Made by a program: the position numbers and the translations under genes
In this document: piece by piece, positions 33,559 to 42,058 of the stretch
How positions within the stretch are numbered: position 1 is the stretch's first letter
How the letters are laid out: each line of letters starts with the position of its first letter
Notes under the pieces: generated by a model
The model's database searches: none
What the model was told of the DNA's origin: nothing
The model's input: only the letters and a program-made list of their open reading frames with translations
DNA from: Bradyrhizobium betae
Lineage (GTDB): Bacteria > Pseudomonadota > Alphaproteobacteria > Rhizobiales > Xanthobacteraceae
Direction of reading: 5' to 3'
Assembly (NCBI RefSeq): GCF_004123905.1
Contig: NZ_MZXW01000041.1
Span: 248,001-312,000, forward strand
DNA: 64,000 nt

Positions 33559-36288
33559 ATGGGCGCATCGATCCGATGGACCGCGCGACTACGCGCGCTG
33601 CTTCGCCGTTGGCGGGGGGCGCCGCTGACGTGGCTGATCGTCGGCGGCTTCGTGCTGATGCTTGCGACCGCGATCGGCACCGCGCTCACCGTCGACCGCT
33701 TCCGGCAGAACGCGATCGAAAGCGGCCGCGACAGCCTTGAAAACGCCGTCCGCCTGCTGGCCCGCCATTTCGACCGCGAGTTCGAGGATTTTGCGGTGCT
33801 GCAGAAGAGCGTGATCGCGGAGCTCGAAGGCCACGGCATCGCCTCCCCCGATATCTTCCGCAGCGAGGTGGCCACCCTTGCGATGCATGAGGTGCTGCGC
33901 GCAAAAACCAGCGGCTGGTCCGACGTCGCCGGCGCCAATGTGTTCGACGCCAACGGCATGCTGATCAACTCGTCGCGACGCTGGCCGGTTGCCAATGTCT
34001 CCGTTGCCGACCGCGACTACTTCAACCGCCTCAAGAACGATCCTGCGTCGCAGGAAGAGGTCGAGGTCGTGCGCGGACGGATCGGCAACGGACCCACCAT
34101 CGTGTTCGCGCGGCGTATCTCCGGCCCGCACGGCGAATTCCTCGGGATCGTCTCGCGCGCGATCGCGCCCGAGCAGCTCGAATCCTTCTTCGCCTCGGCC
34201 GGGCTCGGCGAGGAATCCTCGATCGCGATGCACCACCAGAACGGCCAGCTGCTCGCGCGCGTCCCGCATGTCGATGCCATGATCGGGCATAATTTTCGCG
34301 AAGGCACGCCGGACCAGATGGCGGTGTTCGAGCGCACCTTCGTCACGACCAGGCTCGCGAGCCCGATCGACGGCAAGGACCGCATCGTCGCCTCGCGCCT
34401 CCTGACCGGCGAACCGCTGGTCGTGGTCGCGACCAAGTCGCTGGACGCAACGCTGGCCACTTGGCGCACCCAAACCAGGTTCTTCGTCACCGTCGCCGTG
34501 CTGTCGATCGGCCTGTTGGTGCTGACCCTGTTCCTGATCTTCCGCCAGGTGACGCGGCGCGTCTCGCTGGAGAAGCAGCGGCTCGGCACCGCCATGAACA
34601 CGATGACGCAGGGCCTGCTGATGTTCGACCAGGACGAACGGCTCATCGTCTGCAACCGCCGGTACATCGAGATGTACGGGCTGTCGGCCGCCGTGGTGAA
34701 GCCCGGCGCCTATTTCCGCGACGTGATCCGGCATCGCGCCGACACCGGCTCGTTCGAGGGCGACGTCGATTCCTATTGCGACGGCGTTTTGAGCAGCGTC
34801 GGACAGACCCAGAGCGCGATCGTCGAGACCGCCGCCGGCCGCCTGATCGAGATCAAGAACCACCCGGGCGCCGCCGGCGGCTGGCTCGCCACCCATGACG
34901 ACGTCACCGAGCGCATCCGCGCCGACGAGCGCATCGCGCATATGGCGCATTATGATGCGCTGACCGACCTGCCCAACCGCGTGCTGATGCGCGGCCATCT
35001 GGAGCGCCGTGTCGCGGAGCTTGCCCAAGGCAAGCCGTTCGCGATCCTCTATATCGACGTCGACGAATTCAAGGGCGTCAACGATTCGCTCGGCCACGAG
35101 GTCGGTGACGAGCTTCTCCGTCAGGTCGCCAACCGCCTGCGCGCCTGCGTCAGCGGCAACGATCTCGTTGCGCGGTTAGGCGGCGACGAATTCGCCATCA
35201 TCAAGGCGGGAACCAGCGACCAAGCCGAGCTGGCGGCGCTCGCCGACACCATCCTCAACGTGCTGCGCACGCCGGTGAACTGCAAGGATCAGGAAATCCA
35301 GACCGATGCCAGCATCGGCATCGCAATCGCGCCCGACCATGGCGACAATCTCGACGAGCTGCTCAAGCGTGCCGATCTCGCAATGTACGCGGCGAAATCG
35401 GAAGGGCGCGGCACCTTCCGCATCTTCGTGCCCGAATACGACGCCAAGGCGCGGCAGCGCCGCCAGCTCGAGCTCGATTTGCGCCAGGCGCTCGCGCGCG
35501 GCGAGTTCGAGGTGCACTACCAGCCGCTGGTCGACCTCGCGGCCAATGTCGTGAACGGCTGCGAGGCGCTGCTGCGCTGGCGCCATCCGGAGCGCGGCAT
35601 GGTCTCGCCCGCGGACTTCATTCCAGTCGCGGAAGATACCGGATTGATCGGCGAGATCGGCGAATGGGTCTTGAGGCAGGCCTGTACCGAGGCCGCCTCA
35701 TGGCCCGGCGATATCCACATCGCCGTCAACGTCTCGCCGGTGCAATTCCGCTCCCGGACGCTGGCATTGAAGGTCGCCGCCGCGCTCGCGGAGTCGGGCC
35801 TTGCGCCCGGCCGGCTCGAGCTCGAAATCACCGAGACTGTGCTGATCCGCGACGACGCGGAGGCGCTGACGGTCCTGCAGCAGCTGCGCGAGCTCGGCGT
35901 GCGCATCGCGCTCGACGATTTCGGCACCGGCTATTCCTCGCTGAGCTATCTGCACCGCTTCCCGTTCGACAAGATCAAGATCGACCGCAGCTTCATCAGC
36001 GACATCGGCCAGTCCGAGGATTCTTCGCCGATCGTCCAGGCCGTGGTCCACATGGCCGCCGCCCGCCACATGGCGACGACCGCCGAAGGCGTCGAGACCG
36101 AAGCCCAGCGCGAAGTGCTGCAAAAGCTCGGATGCAGCCAGATGCAGGGCTGGCTGTTCAGCCCGGCCGTGCCGGCGGCGAAGCTGAAGCAATTGCTGTC
36201 GAAGCAGGCGGTCGCGGCGGAGCGGGCATGCGCCTGCGCTTCGTTGGACACGATATCGTTGGGAACGATTGCCGGTTTTTCCCGTTGA
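33559..36288 (+). CDS. Sensor protein with Cache, PAS, GGDEF and EAL domains
   Basis: A 909-aa cyclic-di-GMP enzyme. It has a membrane helix at about residues 22-42 and a periplasmic Cache sensor at about 45-300. A second helix lies at about 305-328 and a PAS domain at about 345-455. The GGDEF domain has GGDEF at 541-545, and the EAL domain has EALLRW at 669-674, with the later DDFGTGYSSL metal motif. Both active sites look intact, so synthesis and breakdown of c-di-GMP are possible. The product-inhibition site RxxD is replaced by SGND, so feedback inhibition of the cyclase is probably lost. The start is ATG 33559 behind GGGAGGG. Confidence 0.94.
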   Translation: MGASIRWTARLRALLRRWRGAPLTWLIVGGFVLMLATAIGTALTVDRFRQNAIESGRDSLENAVRLLARHFDREFEDFAVLQKSVIAELEGHGIASPDIFRSEVATLAMHEVLRAKTSGWSDVAGANVFDANGMLINSSRRWPVANVSVADRDYFNRLKNDPASQEEVEVVRGRIGNGPTIVFARRISGPHGEFLGIVSRAIAPEQLESFFASAGLGEESSIAMHHQNGQLLARVPHVDAMIGHNFREGTPDQMAVFERTFVTTRLASPIDGKDRIVASRLLTGEPLVVVATKSLDATLATWRTQTRFFVTVAVLSIGLLVLTLFLIFRQVTRRVSLEKQRLGTAMNTMTQGLLMFDQDERLIVCNRRYIEMYGLSAAVVKPGAYFRDVIRHRADTGSFEGDVDSYCDGVLSSVGQTQSAIVETAAGRLIEIKNHPGAAGGWLATHDDVTERIRADERIAHMAHYDALTDLPNRVLMRGHLERRVAELAQGKPFAILYIDVDEFKGVNDSLGHEVGDELLRQVANRLRACVSGNDLVARLGGDEFAIIKAGTSDQAELAALADTILNVLRTPVNCKDQEIQTDASIGIAIAPDHGDNLDELLKRADLAMYAAKSEGRGTFRIFVPEYDAKARQRRQLELDLRQALARGEFEVHYQPLVDLAANVVNGCEALLRWRHPERGMVSPADFIPVAEDTGLIGEIGEWVLRQACTEAASWPGDIHIAVNVSPVQFRSRTLALKVAAALAESGLAPGRLELEITETVLIRDDAEALTVLQQLRELGVRIALDDFGTGYSSLSYLHRFPFDKIKIDRSFISDIGQSEDSSPIVQAVVHMAAARHMATTAEGVETEAQREVLQKLGCSQMQGWLFSPAVPAAKLKQLLSKQAVAAERACACASLDTISLGTIAGFSR

Positions 36289-36327
36289 GGCTCCGCGCTC
36301 GGCCATAGGGCGTGCTCGCGGGGATTC

Positions 36328-36750
36328 ATGCCTGTCGTCAGATATCTCGTCGTCGTCGGTGGACTGCTGCTGTTGCTGCTCTACACGGCGGATCGTTATT
36401 TTCCGCTCGCCAGTGACGCGCCCTCTGTAGCCGAGGTCGACAAAAACATCATCCGGATCGCCTCGAACCGGCCTCTCCCGGAAAAGATCGTGTTCGACGT
36501 CTCGCATTCGCCCGTCCCGGCGCCGCCGGCCGCGGTCGACGTGGAACACGACGAACGATCTCCGCGCGAATCCGATTCACAAAACGCTCTGGCGATGATG
36601 CCCCAGGACCGCCCAGCCGAGACGCGGCCGATAGCCGCCCGCTCCGAACGTCGCGCCAGGCATCAGCGTGCCGTCCACTCCCGGACGGCGCACAGAATAT
36701 TCGAGCGACGCGTGGCCCTCGACCATCGCGAGCTCTTCGGAAGTTGGTGA
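36328..36750 (+). CDS. Small membrane-anchored hypothetical protein
   Basis: A 140-aa protein with one N-terminal membrane helix (YLVVVGGLLLLLLYTADRYF, residues 6-25). A conserved-looking region follows (VDKNIIRIASNRPLPEKIVFD), then a basic, proline-rich, probably disordered tail ending in LFGSW. I know similar small proteins from Bradyrhizobium but no function. It lies 39 bases after the GGDEF-EAL gene and may be cotranscribed with it. Confidence 0.7.
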   Translation: MPVVRYLVVVGGLLLLLLYTADRYFPLASDAPSVAEVDKNIIRIASNRPLPEKIVFDVSHSPVPAPPAAVDVEHDERSPRESDSQNALAMMPQDRPAETRPIAARSERRARHQRAVHSRTAHRIFERRVALDHRELFGSW

Positions 36751-36832
36751 GCCAGAAAATCTTGACACGTGGGCGACCCGGCCCCGCGTGTCGCGATGCG
36801 AGCCGGGATCGGACGAGCAGCGAGAGAGAACG

Positions 36833-37069
36833 ATGATGAAGCTTTTCGGACTGGCCGCGACCGCGGCACTGATCGCAACGATGGGTTCATCCTCGCCGGC
36901 TTCGGCCAGACTGGGGATGGTGCCCCCGGCCATCTCGCAGGACGAGGCCGTGATCCAGGTCCGTGGCGGCCATGGCCATGGCCACGGTCATCACGGTTGG
37001 CACGGCAATCGCGGGCATCACTATGGTTGGTACCGCGGACGCGGCAACTGGCGTCATCACCACCACTGA
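36833..37069 (+). CDS. Small secreted glycine/histidine-rich protein
   Basis: A 78-aa protein with a signal peptide at residues 1-26 (LFGLAATAALIATMGSSSPASA). A short spacer follows, and then a tail of about 33 residues dominated by His, Gly, Trp and Arg (GGHGHGHGHHGWHGNRGHH ... WRHHHH). Such a tail can bind Ni, Zn or Cu. The start is ATG 36833 with GAGAGAGAA upstream; the next codon is also ATG. The function is unknown; metal storage or buffering in the periplasm is a guess. Confidence 0.72.
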   Translation: MMKLFGLAATAALIATMGSSSPASARLGMVPPAISQDEAVIQVRGGHGHGHGHHGWHGNRGHHYGWYRGRGNWRHHHH

Positions 37070-37153
37070 CCAGATCGCACAAGCCTGGATGAACGGCAGG
37101 ATGTTGCCGTGTGCGCATCTTGTATTCGTACGCCTGTTCCTTATCTCATCGGC

Positions 37154-37414
37154 ATGATGAAGCTCACCCTCATTCAGGACCAGGCGATCCAGGCGCTCGT
37201 TGCGGGCGCCGTCGGCGCCGAGACATTCGATCGCGTCTTCGCGGGCATCCGCTTCGACGAAATCGAGAGCACGATGCTCTACGCCTTCGCCAGGAACGAG
37301 GACGTCGCATCCGACATCGAGGACAGCTTTTCGCCGCTCATCGCGGCGGTCGCATCGCGGGTGCTGAACAAGCAGGTCGACGTCGTCGTCGTGATGCCGA
37401 AGGTTCTGCAATAG
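37154..37414 (+). CDS. Small hypothetical protein
   Basis: An 86-aa soluble protein (MMKLTLIQDQAIQALVAGAVG ...), mostly helical with a final hydrophobic strand (VDVVVVMPKVLQ). I do not recognise the family. There is no convincing ribosome site ahead of ATG 37154 or the adjoining ATG 37157, so the exact start is uncertain. Codon bias fits a real gene. It converges on the LysR gene, whose stop is 3 bases away. Confidence 0.55.
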   Translation: MMKLTLIQDQAIQALVAGAVGAETFDRVFAGIRFDEIESTMLYAFARNEDVASDIEDSFSPLIAAVASRVLNKQVDVVVVMPKVLQ

Positions 37415-37417
37415 GGG

Positions 37418-38308
37418 TCAGTCGACAAAGGCCGCGAACTCCTCGGGCGTCCCTGACGGGAACGCCTCCTTGAGGAAATCGAGGAACGCGGAGACGCGCG
37501 CGCTCAGCAGCCGCCGCGAAGGATAGAGCGCCCAGAGCGCGATCTCGGGTGCTGGGACATCCCCCCAATGCACGAGCTTTCCGGCCACGATGTCGCGGCT
37601 CACGAGCGAGATCGGAAGCCGCGCAGCGCCGACGCCGGCCCGGACCGCATCGCGGACCATGATGATCGATGACAGGCGAAGCACCGACTCGGTTGCGATG
37701 GTCGAGCTTCCGTCTCGCGCTGTCACATCCCAGCTGGGATTTTGCTCGCTCGCGCCACGCACCACGGCCGGGACTGCGACATCGTTCGCAGGACGACGCA
37801 GCTTCGGGCTCGCCACGACCACCAACCGGTCGCGCAGGAAGATTCGCCCCACGAGCGTTTCGTCCGGATCCGGATTGACGCGGATCACGAGGTCATAGCC
37901 CTCCTCGATCATGTCGACGGCGCGATCTTCCGTCGTGACCTCGAGCCGCACCTCTGGGAATTTCAACGCGAATGCGGCGGCGAGCTTTCCCATCGCGGTC
38001 TGCGAGAACAGCAGCGGCGCGCTGATCCGCAAGCTTCCGCGCGGCCTGTCGCCGCCTGACGAGATGGCCGCCGCGGTCTCATCCAACTCGGCGAGCAGCG
38101 CGCCGGTCCGCTCATGGAGCGCGCGCCCTTCCTGGGTGAGCTTGAGGTCGCGCGATCCGCGCTCGAACAGACGCAAATCGAGGCTGCTTTCGAGTTCGGA
38201 GACCCGGCGGGACAGCGTCGCCTTCGGACGGCCAGTGGCCCGGGCGGCCCGCCCGAACCCTCCATGACGGGCGACCAGATTGAAATCGGCGAGGGCAAGC
38301 AGGTCCAT
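37418..38308 (-). CDS. LysR-family transcriptional regulator
   Basis: A 296-aa activator/repressor. The N-terminal winged helix is visible (FGRAARATGRPKATLSRRVSELE, about residues 18-40). A linker helix and a periplasmic-binding-protein-like effector domain follow (about 90-290). The start chosen is ATG 38308 (MDLLALADFN), which begins the helix-turn-helix domain normally; a longer N-terminus is rejected. It is divergent from the NmrA-like gene 105 bases away, the standard layout for a LysR regulator and its target. Such pairs commonly respond to electrophiles or quinones. Confidence 0.9.
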   Translation of the reverse strand: MDLLALADFNLVARHGGFGRAARATGRPKATLSRRVSELESSLDLRLFERGSRDLKLTQEGRALHERTGALLAELDETAAAISSGGDRPRGSLRISAPLLFSQTAMGKLAAAFALKFPEVRLEVTTEDRAVDMIEEGYDLVIRVNPDPDETLVGRIFLRDRLVVVASPKLRRPANDVAVPAVVRGASEQNPSWDVTARDGSSTIATESVLRLSSIIMVRDAVRAGVGAARLPISLVSRDIVAGKLVHWGDVPAPEIALWALYPSRRLLSARVSAFLDFLKEAFPSGTPEEFAAFVD

Positions 38309-38413
38309 CTGTTCCACCAGTGAGACAATGCGTCTAGATATAACGGCTATCGGCACGAATGTGGATCATTAGTTTGTCGGGTGTCTCTTACCCCCCAAAC
38401 AGGAGTGACCCCC

Positions 38414-39292
38414 ATGACCATCCTCGTAACCGGCGCCACCGGCCGTGTCGGCCGCAACGTTGTCCAGCAACTCGTCCAGCGCGGCGCCGATGTGCGCGTG
38501 CTGTCCCGCGATCCCGCCAAGGCCGCATTCCCCGCCGGCGTGGAGGTCGTGAAAGGCGATTTGCTCGATCTGGACTCGCTGCGCGCGGCGTTCAGCGGCA
38601 TCAAGTCGCTGTTCCTGCTCAACGCGGTGACCGGCGACGAATTCACCCAGGCGCTGATCACGCTGAACATCGCGCGCGAATCGGGCGTCGATCGGGTTGT
38701 CTATCTCTCGGTGATCCACGCCGATCGTTTCGTGAACGTGCCGCACTTCGCAGTGAAGTTCGGCGCCGAACGGATGCTCGAGCAGATGGGTTTTGGCGCC
38801 ACGATCCTGCGCCCGTCCTACTTCATCGACAATGATCTCACGATCAAGGACGTCATCGTCAACCACGGCGTCTACCCGATGCCGATCGGCAGCAAGGGTC
38901 TCGCGATGGTCGATGCCCGCGACATCGGCGAGGTCGCGGCGATCGAGCTGATCCGCCGCGAGCAGGCGCCAGGCAAGCTGCCGAGCGAAACCATCAATCT
39001 GGTCGGCCCCGACACGCTGAGCGGTCCCGATGTGGCCGCGATCTGGTCGGACGTGCTGGGCCGCCCGATCGCCTATGGCGGTGATGATCCGGCCGCGTTC
39101 GAGCAGAATCTGGCGAGCTTCATGCCGAAATGGATGGCCTACGAAATGCGCCTGATGGCCGAGCGCTTTGTCAGCGACGGAATGATCCCCGGTAACGGCG
39201 ACGTTGCGCGTCTGACCAAAATGCTGGGACGTCCGCTGCACGCCTACCGCGACTTCGCGACTGAGATCGCGGCAGCAGCGAAGACAGCCTGA
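38414..39292 (+). CDS. NmrA-like NAD(P)-binding protein
   Basis: A 292-aa atypical short-chain dehydrogenase-fold protein. The nucleotide-binding motif TGATGRVGRNVV lies at residues 6-17. The family-typical VYLSVIHAD and TILRPSYFIDN follow. It lacks the catalytic YxxxK of true dehydrogenases, so it is a quinone reductase or redox sensor of the NmrA/QorB type. The start is ATG 38414 with AGGAG upstream (38401-38405). It is divergent from the LysR gene, which probably controls it. Confidence 0.87.
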   Translation: MTILVTGATGRVGRNVVQQLVQRGADVRVLSRDPAKAAFPAGVEVVKGDLLDLDSLRAAFSGIKSLFLLNAVTGDEFTQALITLNIARESGVDRVVYLSVIHADRFVNVPHFAVKFGAERMLEQMGFGATILRPSYFIDNDLTIKDVIVNHGVYPMPIGSKGLAMVDARDIGEVAAIELIRREQAPGKLPSETINLVGPDTLSGPDVAAIWSDVLGRPIAYGGDDPAAFEQNLASFMPKWMAYEMRLMAERFVSDGMIPGNGDVARLTKMLGRPLHAYRDFATEIAAAAKTA

Positions 39293-39417
39293 CGGTTGCG
39301 GCAATCCAACACGCAATGACCCGGACGTCGCCGCGATGTGGCGTCCGGGGCCATGACGTGACCTCCCGATAAAACCGCGCTAACCTCTTTCGACAAGAAC
39401 AAGAGGAAACGCCAATC

Positions 39418-41115
39418 GTGTATGACTACATTATCGTGGGCGGCGGCTCGGCGGGGTCCGTGCTGGCCCACCGGCTGTCTGCCAAGAGTGCCAACAAGGT
39501 CCTGCTGTGCGAAGCCGGACAGGACACACCACCCGGCAACGAGCCGGCCGAAATCAGGGACAGCTATCCGGGCACGGCCTATTTCGATCCGCGCTTCCAC
39601 TGGACCGAGCTCAAGGTCACGACGCAGGTCGTCAGCCACAACAATCCGAACGAAGCGCGTCCGCCTTTGCGCAAATACGAGCAAGCGCGCGTGCTCGGCG
39701 GCGGCTCGTCGATCAACGGCCAGATGGCCAACCGCGGCGCACCGACCGATTACGACGAATGGGATGCCCGCGGCGCCGACGGCTGGAAGTGGGCCGACGT
39801 GCTGCCGTTCTTCAAGAAGGTCGAGCGCGATCTCGATTTTGATGGTCCCTATCACGGCAAGGACGGTAAAATTCCGGTGCGCAGAATTCCACGGGAGCAC
39901 TGGACGCGGCATTCGCAGGCCTTCGCCGACGCCTTCCAGCAGGCCGGCCATCAATTCTTAGCCGACCAGAACGGCGAGTTCGTCGACGGTTATTTCCCGG
40001 TGACGCATTCCAACCAGGCCGAGCAACGCGTCTCGGCCGCGATGGGCTATCTCGATCGCGACACGCGCAAGCGCGCCAACTTGACGATCTCCACCGGCAC
40101 GCAGGTGCGAGAGCTGCTGTTCGAAGGCACGCAATGCGTCGGCGTGAAGGCCCTTGTCGACGGACGCGAGCAGGAATTCCGGGGACGCGAGATCATTCTC
40201 TCCTCGGGCGCGATCCATTCGCCGGCGCATCTCTTGCGCGCCGGCATCGGCCCGGTTGGTCACCTTAGGGATCTCGGCATTCCCGTCCTGATGGGGCTGC
40301 AAGGCGTCGGCCAGCGCCTGATGGATCATCCCTCGATCTCGCTGTCGTCCTTTGTCCGCCGCGGCGCGCGCATGAACGAGCACACCAGGCGCCATATGCA
40401 GCTTGGCCTGCGTTACTCCTCCGGGCTCGCAGGTGTGCCGAAGGGCGACATGTTCGTCGTCCTGCTCAGCAAATCGGCCTGGCACGCGGTCGGCGAGCAG
40501 ATCGGCTCGCTGCTGACCTTCGTCAACAAGACCTATTCGGAGACCGGACAGGTCAAGCTCGCCTCGCGCGATCCTTCGACTGAACCGATCGTCGAGTTCA
40601 ATCTGCTGTCCGACCGGCGCGACCTCGATCGCCTGATGAGCGGCTTCCGCAAAATGGCGGCGGTGCAGATGAGCGACGTGGTCAAGGCGGTGACCGACAA
40701 GCCGTTTCCGGCCGCCTATACCGACAAGGTCCGCAAGATCGGCGTCGTCAACACCAGGAACAGGATTTTGACCAAGATCGCCGCGACGCTGATGGACGGG
40801 CCGGCGGCGCTGCGCCACTACATGATCGACAATTTCGTCGTCGAAGGTTTCACCTTCGACCAGGTGATCAACGACGACGACGCGCTGGAAGCTTTTGTGC
40901 GCAAAGCAACCATCGGCGTCTGGCACGCCTCCTGCTCATGCCGCATGGGCCTGGCCAGCGATCCGATGGCGGTGGTCGACAACCAGGGCCGCGTCAAGGG
41001 CATCCAGGGCCTGCGTGTCGTCGACGCCTCGATCTTCCCGGTGGTGCCGTGCGCCAACACCAATTTTCCTGTGCTGATGACGGCGGAGAAGATCGCGGCG
41101 GCGATGGTGTCGTAG
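39418..41115 (+). CDS. GMC-family FAD oxidoreductase (choline/alcohol dehydrogenase type)
   Basis: A 565-aa flavoenzyme. The FAD motif GGGSAGSVLA lies at residues 8-17. GMC signature 1 is ARVLGGGSSINGQM (near 96-109), and signature 2 includes SSGAIHSPAHLLRAGIGP. The catalytic histidine is H503 (WHASCSCRMG), and the partner Asn lies in CANTNFP near the C-terminus. It would oxidise an alcohol to an aldehyde; the substrate is unknown. The start is GTG 39418 with AGAGGA upstream. The stop codon falls inside the first arm of the palindromic repeat at 41111-41247. Confidence 0.92.
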   Translation: MYDYIIVGGGSAGSVLAHRLSAKSANKVLLCEAGQDTPPGNEPAEIRDSYPGTAYFDPRFHWTELKVTTQVVSHNNPNEARPPLRKYEQARVLGGGSSINGQMANRGAPTDYDEWDARGADGWKWADVLPFFKKVERDLDFDGPYHGKDGKIPVRRIPREHWTRHSQAFADAFQQAGHQFLADQNGEFVDGYFPVTHSNQAEQRVSAAMGYLDRDTRKRANLTISTGTQVRELLFEGTQCVGVKALVDGREQEFRGREIILSSGAIHSPAHLLRAGIGPVGHLRDLGIPVLMGLQGVGQRLMDHPSISLSSFVRRGARMNEHTRRHMQLGLRYSSGLAGVPKGDMFVVLLSKSAWHAVGEQIGSLLTFVNKTYSETGQVKLASRDPSTEPIVEFNLLSDRRDLDRLMSGFRKMAAVQMSDVVKAVTDKPFPAAYTDKVRKIGVVNTRNRILTKIAATLMDGPAALRHYMIDNFVVEGFTFDQVINDDDALEAFVRKATIGVWHASCSCRMGLASDPMAVVDNQGRVKGIQGLRVVDASIFPVVPCANTNFPVLMTAEKIAAAMVS

Positions 41116-41247
41116 GGTGGGTTAGACGTGCGGTTGCGCGAAGCGCAATCCGCCCAGCTTAACCTACCTCTTCTGCCGCGGAGATAGACGTGGTGGGTTA
41201 CGCTAACGGACTGCGCTTCGCGCAGCCGTGCGCTAACCCACCCTACG
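41111..41247. repeat. Palindromic repeat (CGTAGGGTGGGTTA type) overlapping a stop codon
   Basis: The outer arms CGTAGGGTGGGTTA and TAACCCACCCTACG are perfect complements. Inner arms with GCGAAGCGCA and TGCGCTTCGC also pair. The element shares the CGTAGGGTGGG end with that at 6728-6824. It supplies the TAG stop of the GMC gene. Confidence 0.85.
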
Positions 41248-41268
41248 GACGCCTCGAACGCGGTCCGC

Positions 41269-41391
41269 TCATTTCATCTGCTTCGCCGCCCGGATCTCGA
41301 CGAACTCGGCGTCGGGATGGGTGACGATGGTGGTGAACATGATGCCGCTGATGATGAGCGACCAGGCGGTGTCCCAATAAATCCAAAACAC
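41269..41391 (-). CDS. Tiny membrane protein (40 aa)
   Basis: The frame starting at GTG 41391 gives FWIYWDTAWSLIISGIMFTT, a single membrane helix, followed by a polar tail (HPDAEFVEIRAAKQMK). A full GGAGG ribosome site stands exactly 7 bases before the GTG (41399-41403), which decides the start. A longer frame without this site would add a non-hydrophobic arginine-rich N-terminus. The gene is too short for homology by eye. The ribosome site and the coherent helix make a real gene likely. Confidence 0.55.
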   Translation of the reverse strand: MFWIYWDTAWSLIISGIMFTTIVTHPDAEFVEIRAAKQMK

Positions 41392-41487
41392 GTGCCAGCC
41401 TCCGTTTCGGTCTCGTCCGCCCGCAGGATCAAGGTAACGGCAAGGCAAGGCTGCTGTTCCCAACGCATGCGCGGCGCGAGCGAGGCG

Positions 41488-41664
41488 CTATTTTGGTTTG
41501 GTCGGCGGGGAGCTGCGATCGGTTTGACCGGTGTGGCGCTTTGCCACGACGTCCTCATCGCGCGGATTCGGGCGCGGGCGTTGCGGCGGCTTGGGCTGAC
41601 CGGCCTGGCCGCCATGCTTGCCGCCCATGTCGGGCTTGCCTTCGAGGTCGTTTTCACGGGGCAT
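41488..41664 (-). CDS. Small hydrophilic hypothetical protein (58 aa)
   Basis: Opens at ATG 41664 (MPRENDLEGKPDMGGKHGG) and ends at TAG 41488. It is very polar and disordered-looking, rich in Pro, Gly, Lys, Arg and Gln (AGQPKPPQRPRPNPRDED). Third-position GC is high in this frame, unlike the overlapping frames on the plus strand. The ribosome site is weak, so expression is uncertain. It lies upstream of, and on the same strand as, the 40-aa membrane protein gene. Confidence 0.42.
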   Translation of the reverse strand: MPRENDLEGKPDMGGKHGGQAGQPKPPQRPRPNPRDEDVVAKRHTGQTDRSSPPTKPK

Positions 41665-41797
41665 GAGGGGTCAATGCGCCAGCGCGGCATTGGTTCGCAA
41701 TCGCGGCGGCGGCTGTGAACGAGTTCATAGGATCGTCGCCGGTTGCAGTGCAGAATCGTTGGCGTGCCCCGTGCATTCAATTGACGGATTTGGCCTC

Positions 41798-41935
41798 ATG
41801 CGCAAACGGCTCGTCGCCTGGACCATCCTGACCTCGGCATTGCTCGCAGTCGCCGTATGGACCGTGCTCGGTCCGCCGGATCGCCCGGCCGGCCCGCATT
41901 TGCCCTCCCGCGACCTGACGGCGGCGGTACGCTAG
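41798..41935 (+). CDS. Tiny membrane-anchored hypothetical protein (45 aa)
   Basis: The frame from ATG 41798 gives a positively charged start (MRKRL), one membrane helix (VAWTILTSALLAVAVWTVLG) and a short Pro/Arg tail. This is the typical shape of small inner-membrane proteins. There is no strong ribosome site. It lies divergent from the 58-aa gene. Confidence 0.45.
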   Translation: MRKRLVAWTILTSALLAVAVWTVLGPPDRPAGPHLPSRDLTAAVR

Positions 41936-42058
41936 CCATCCACGGCACAACCGATACAATTTCGGCATCGATCAATCCCAATTGGAATTTGGTGCGGTGA
42001 CGCGGCTCCCGCTATCCTCCCCGGCAAAACGAAAACGTCGCATATCCAGGAGGAGCCC

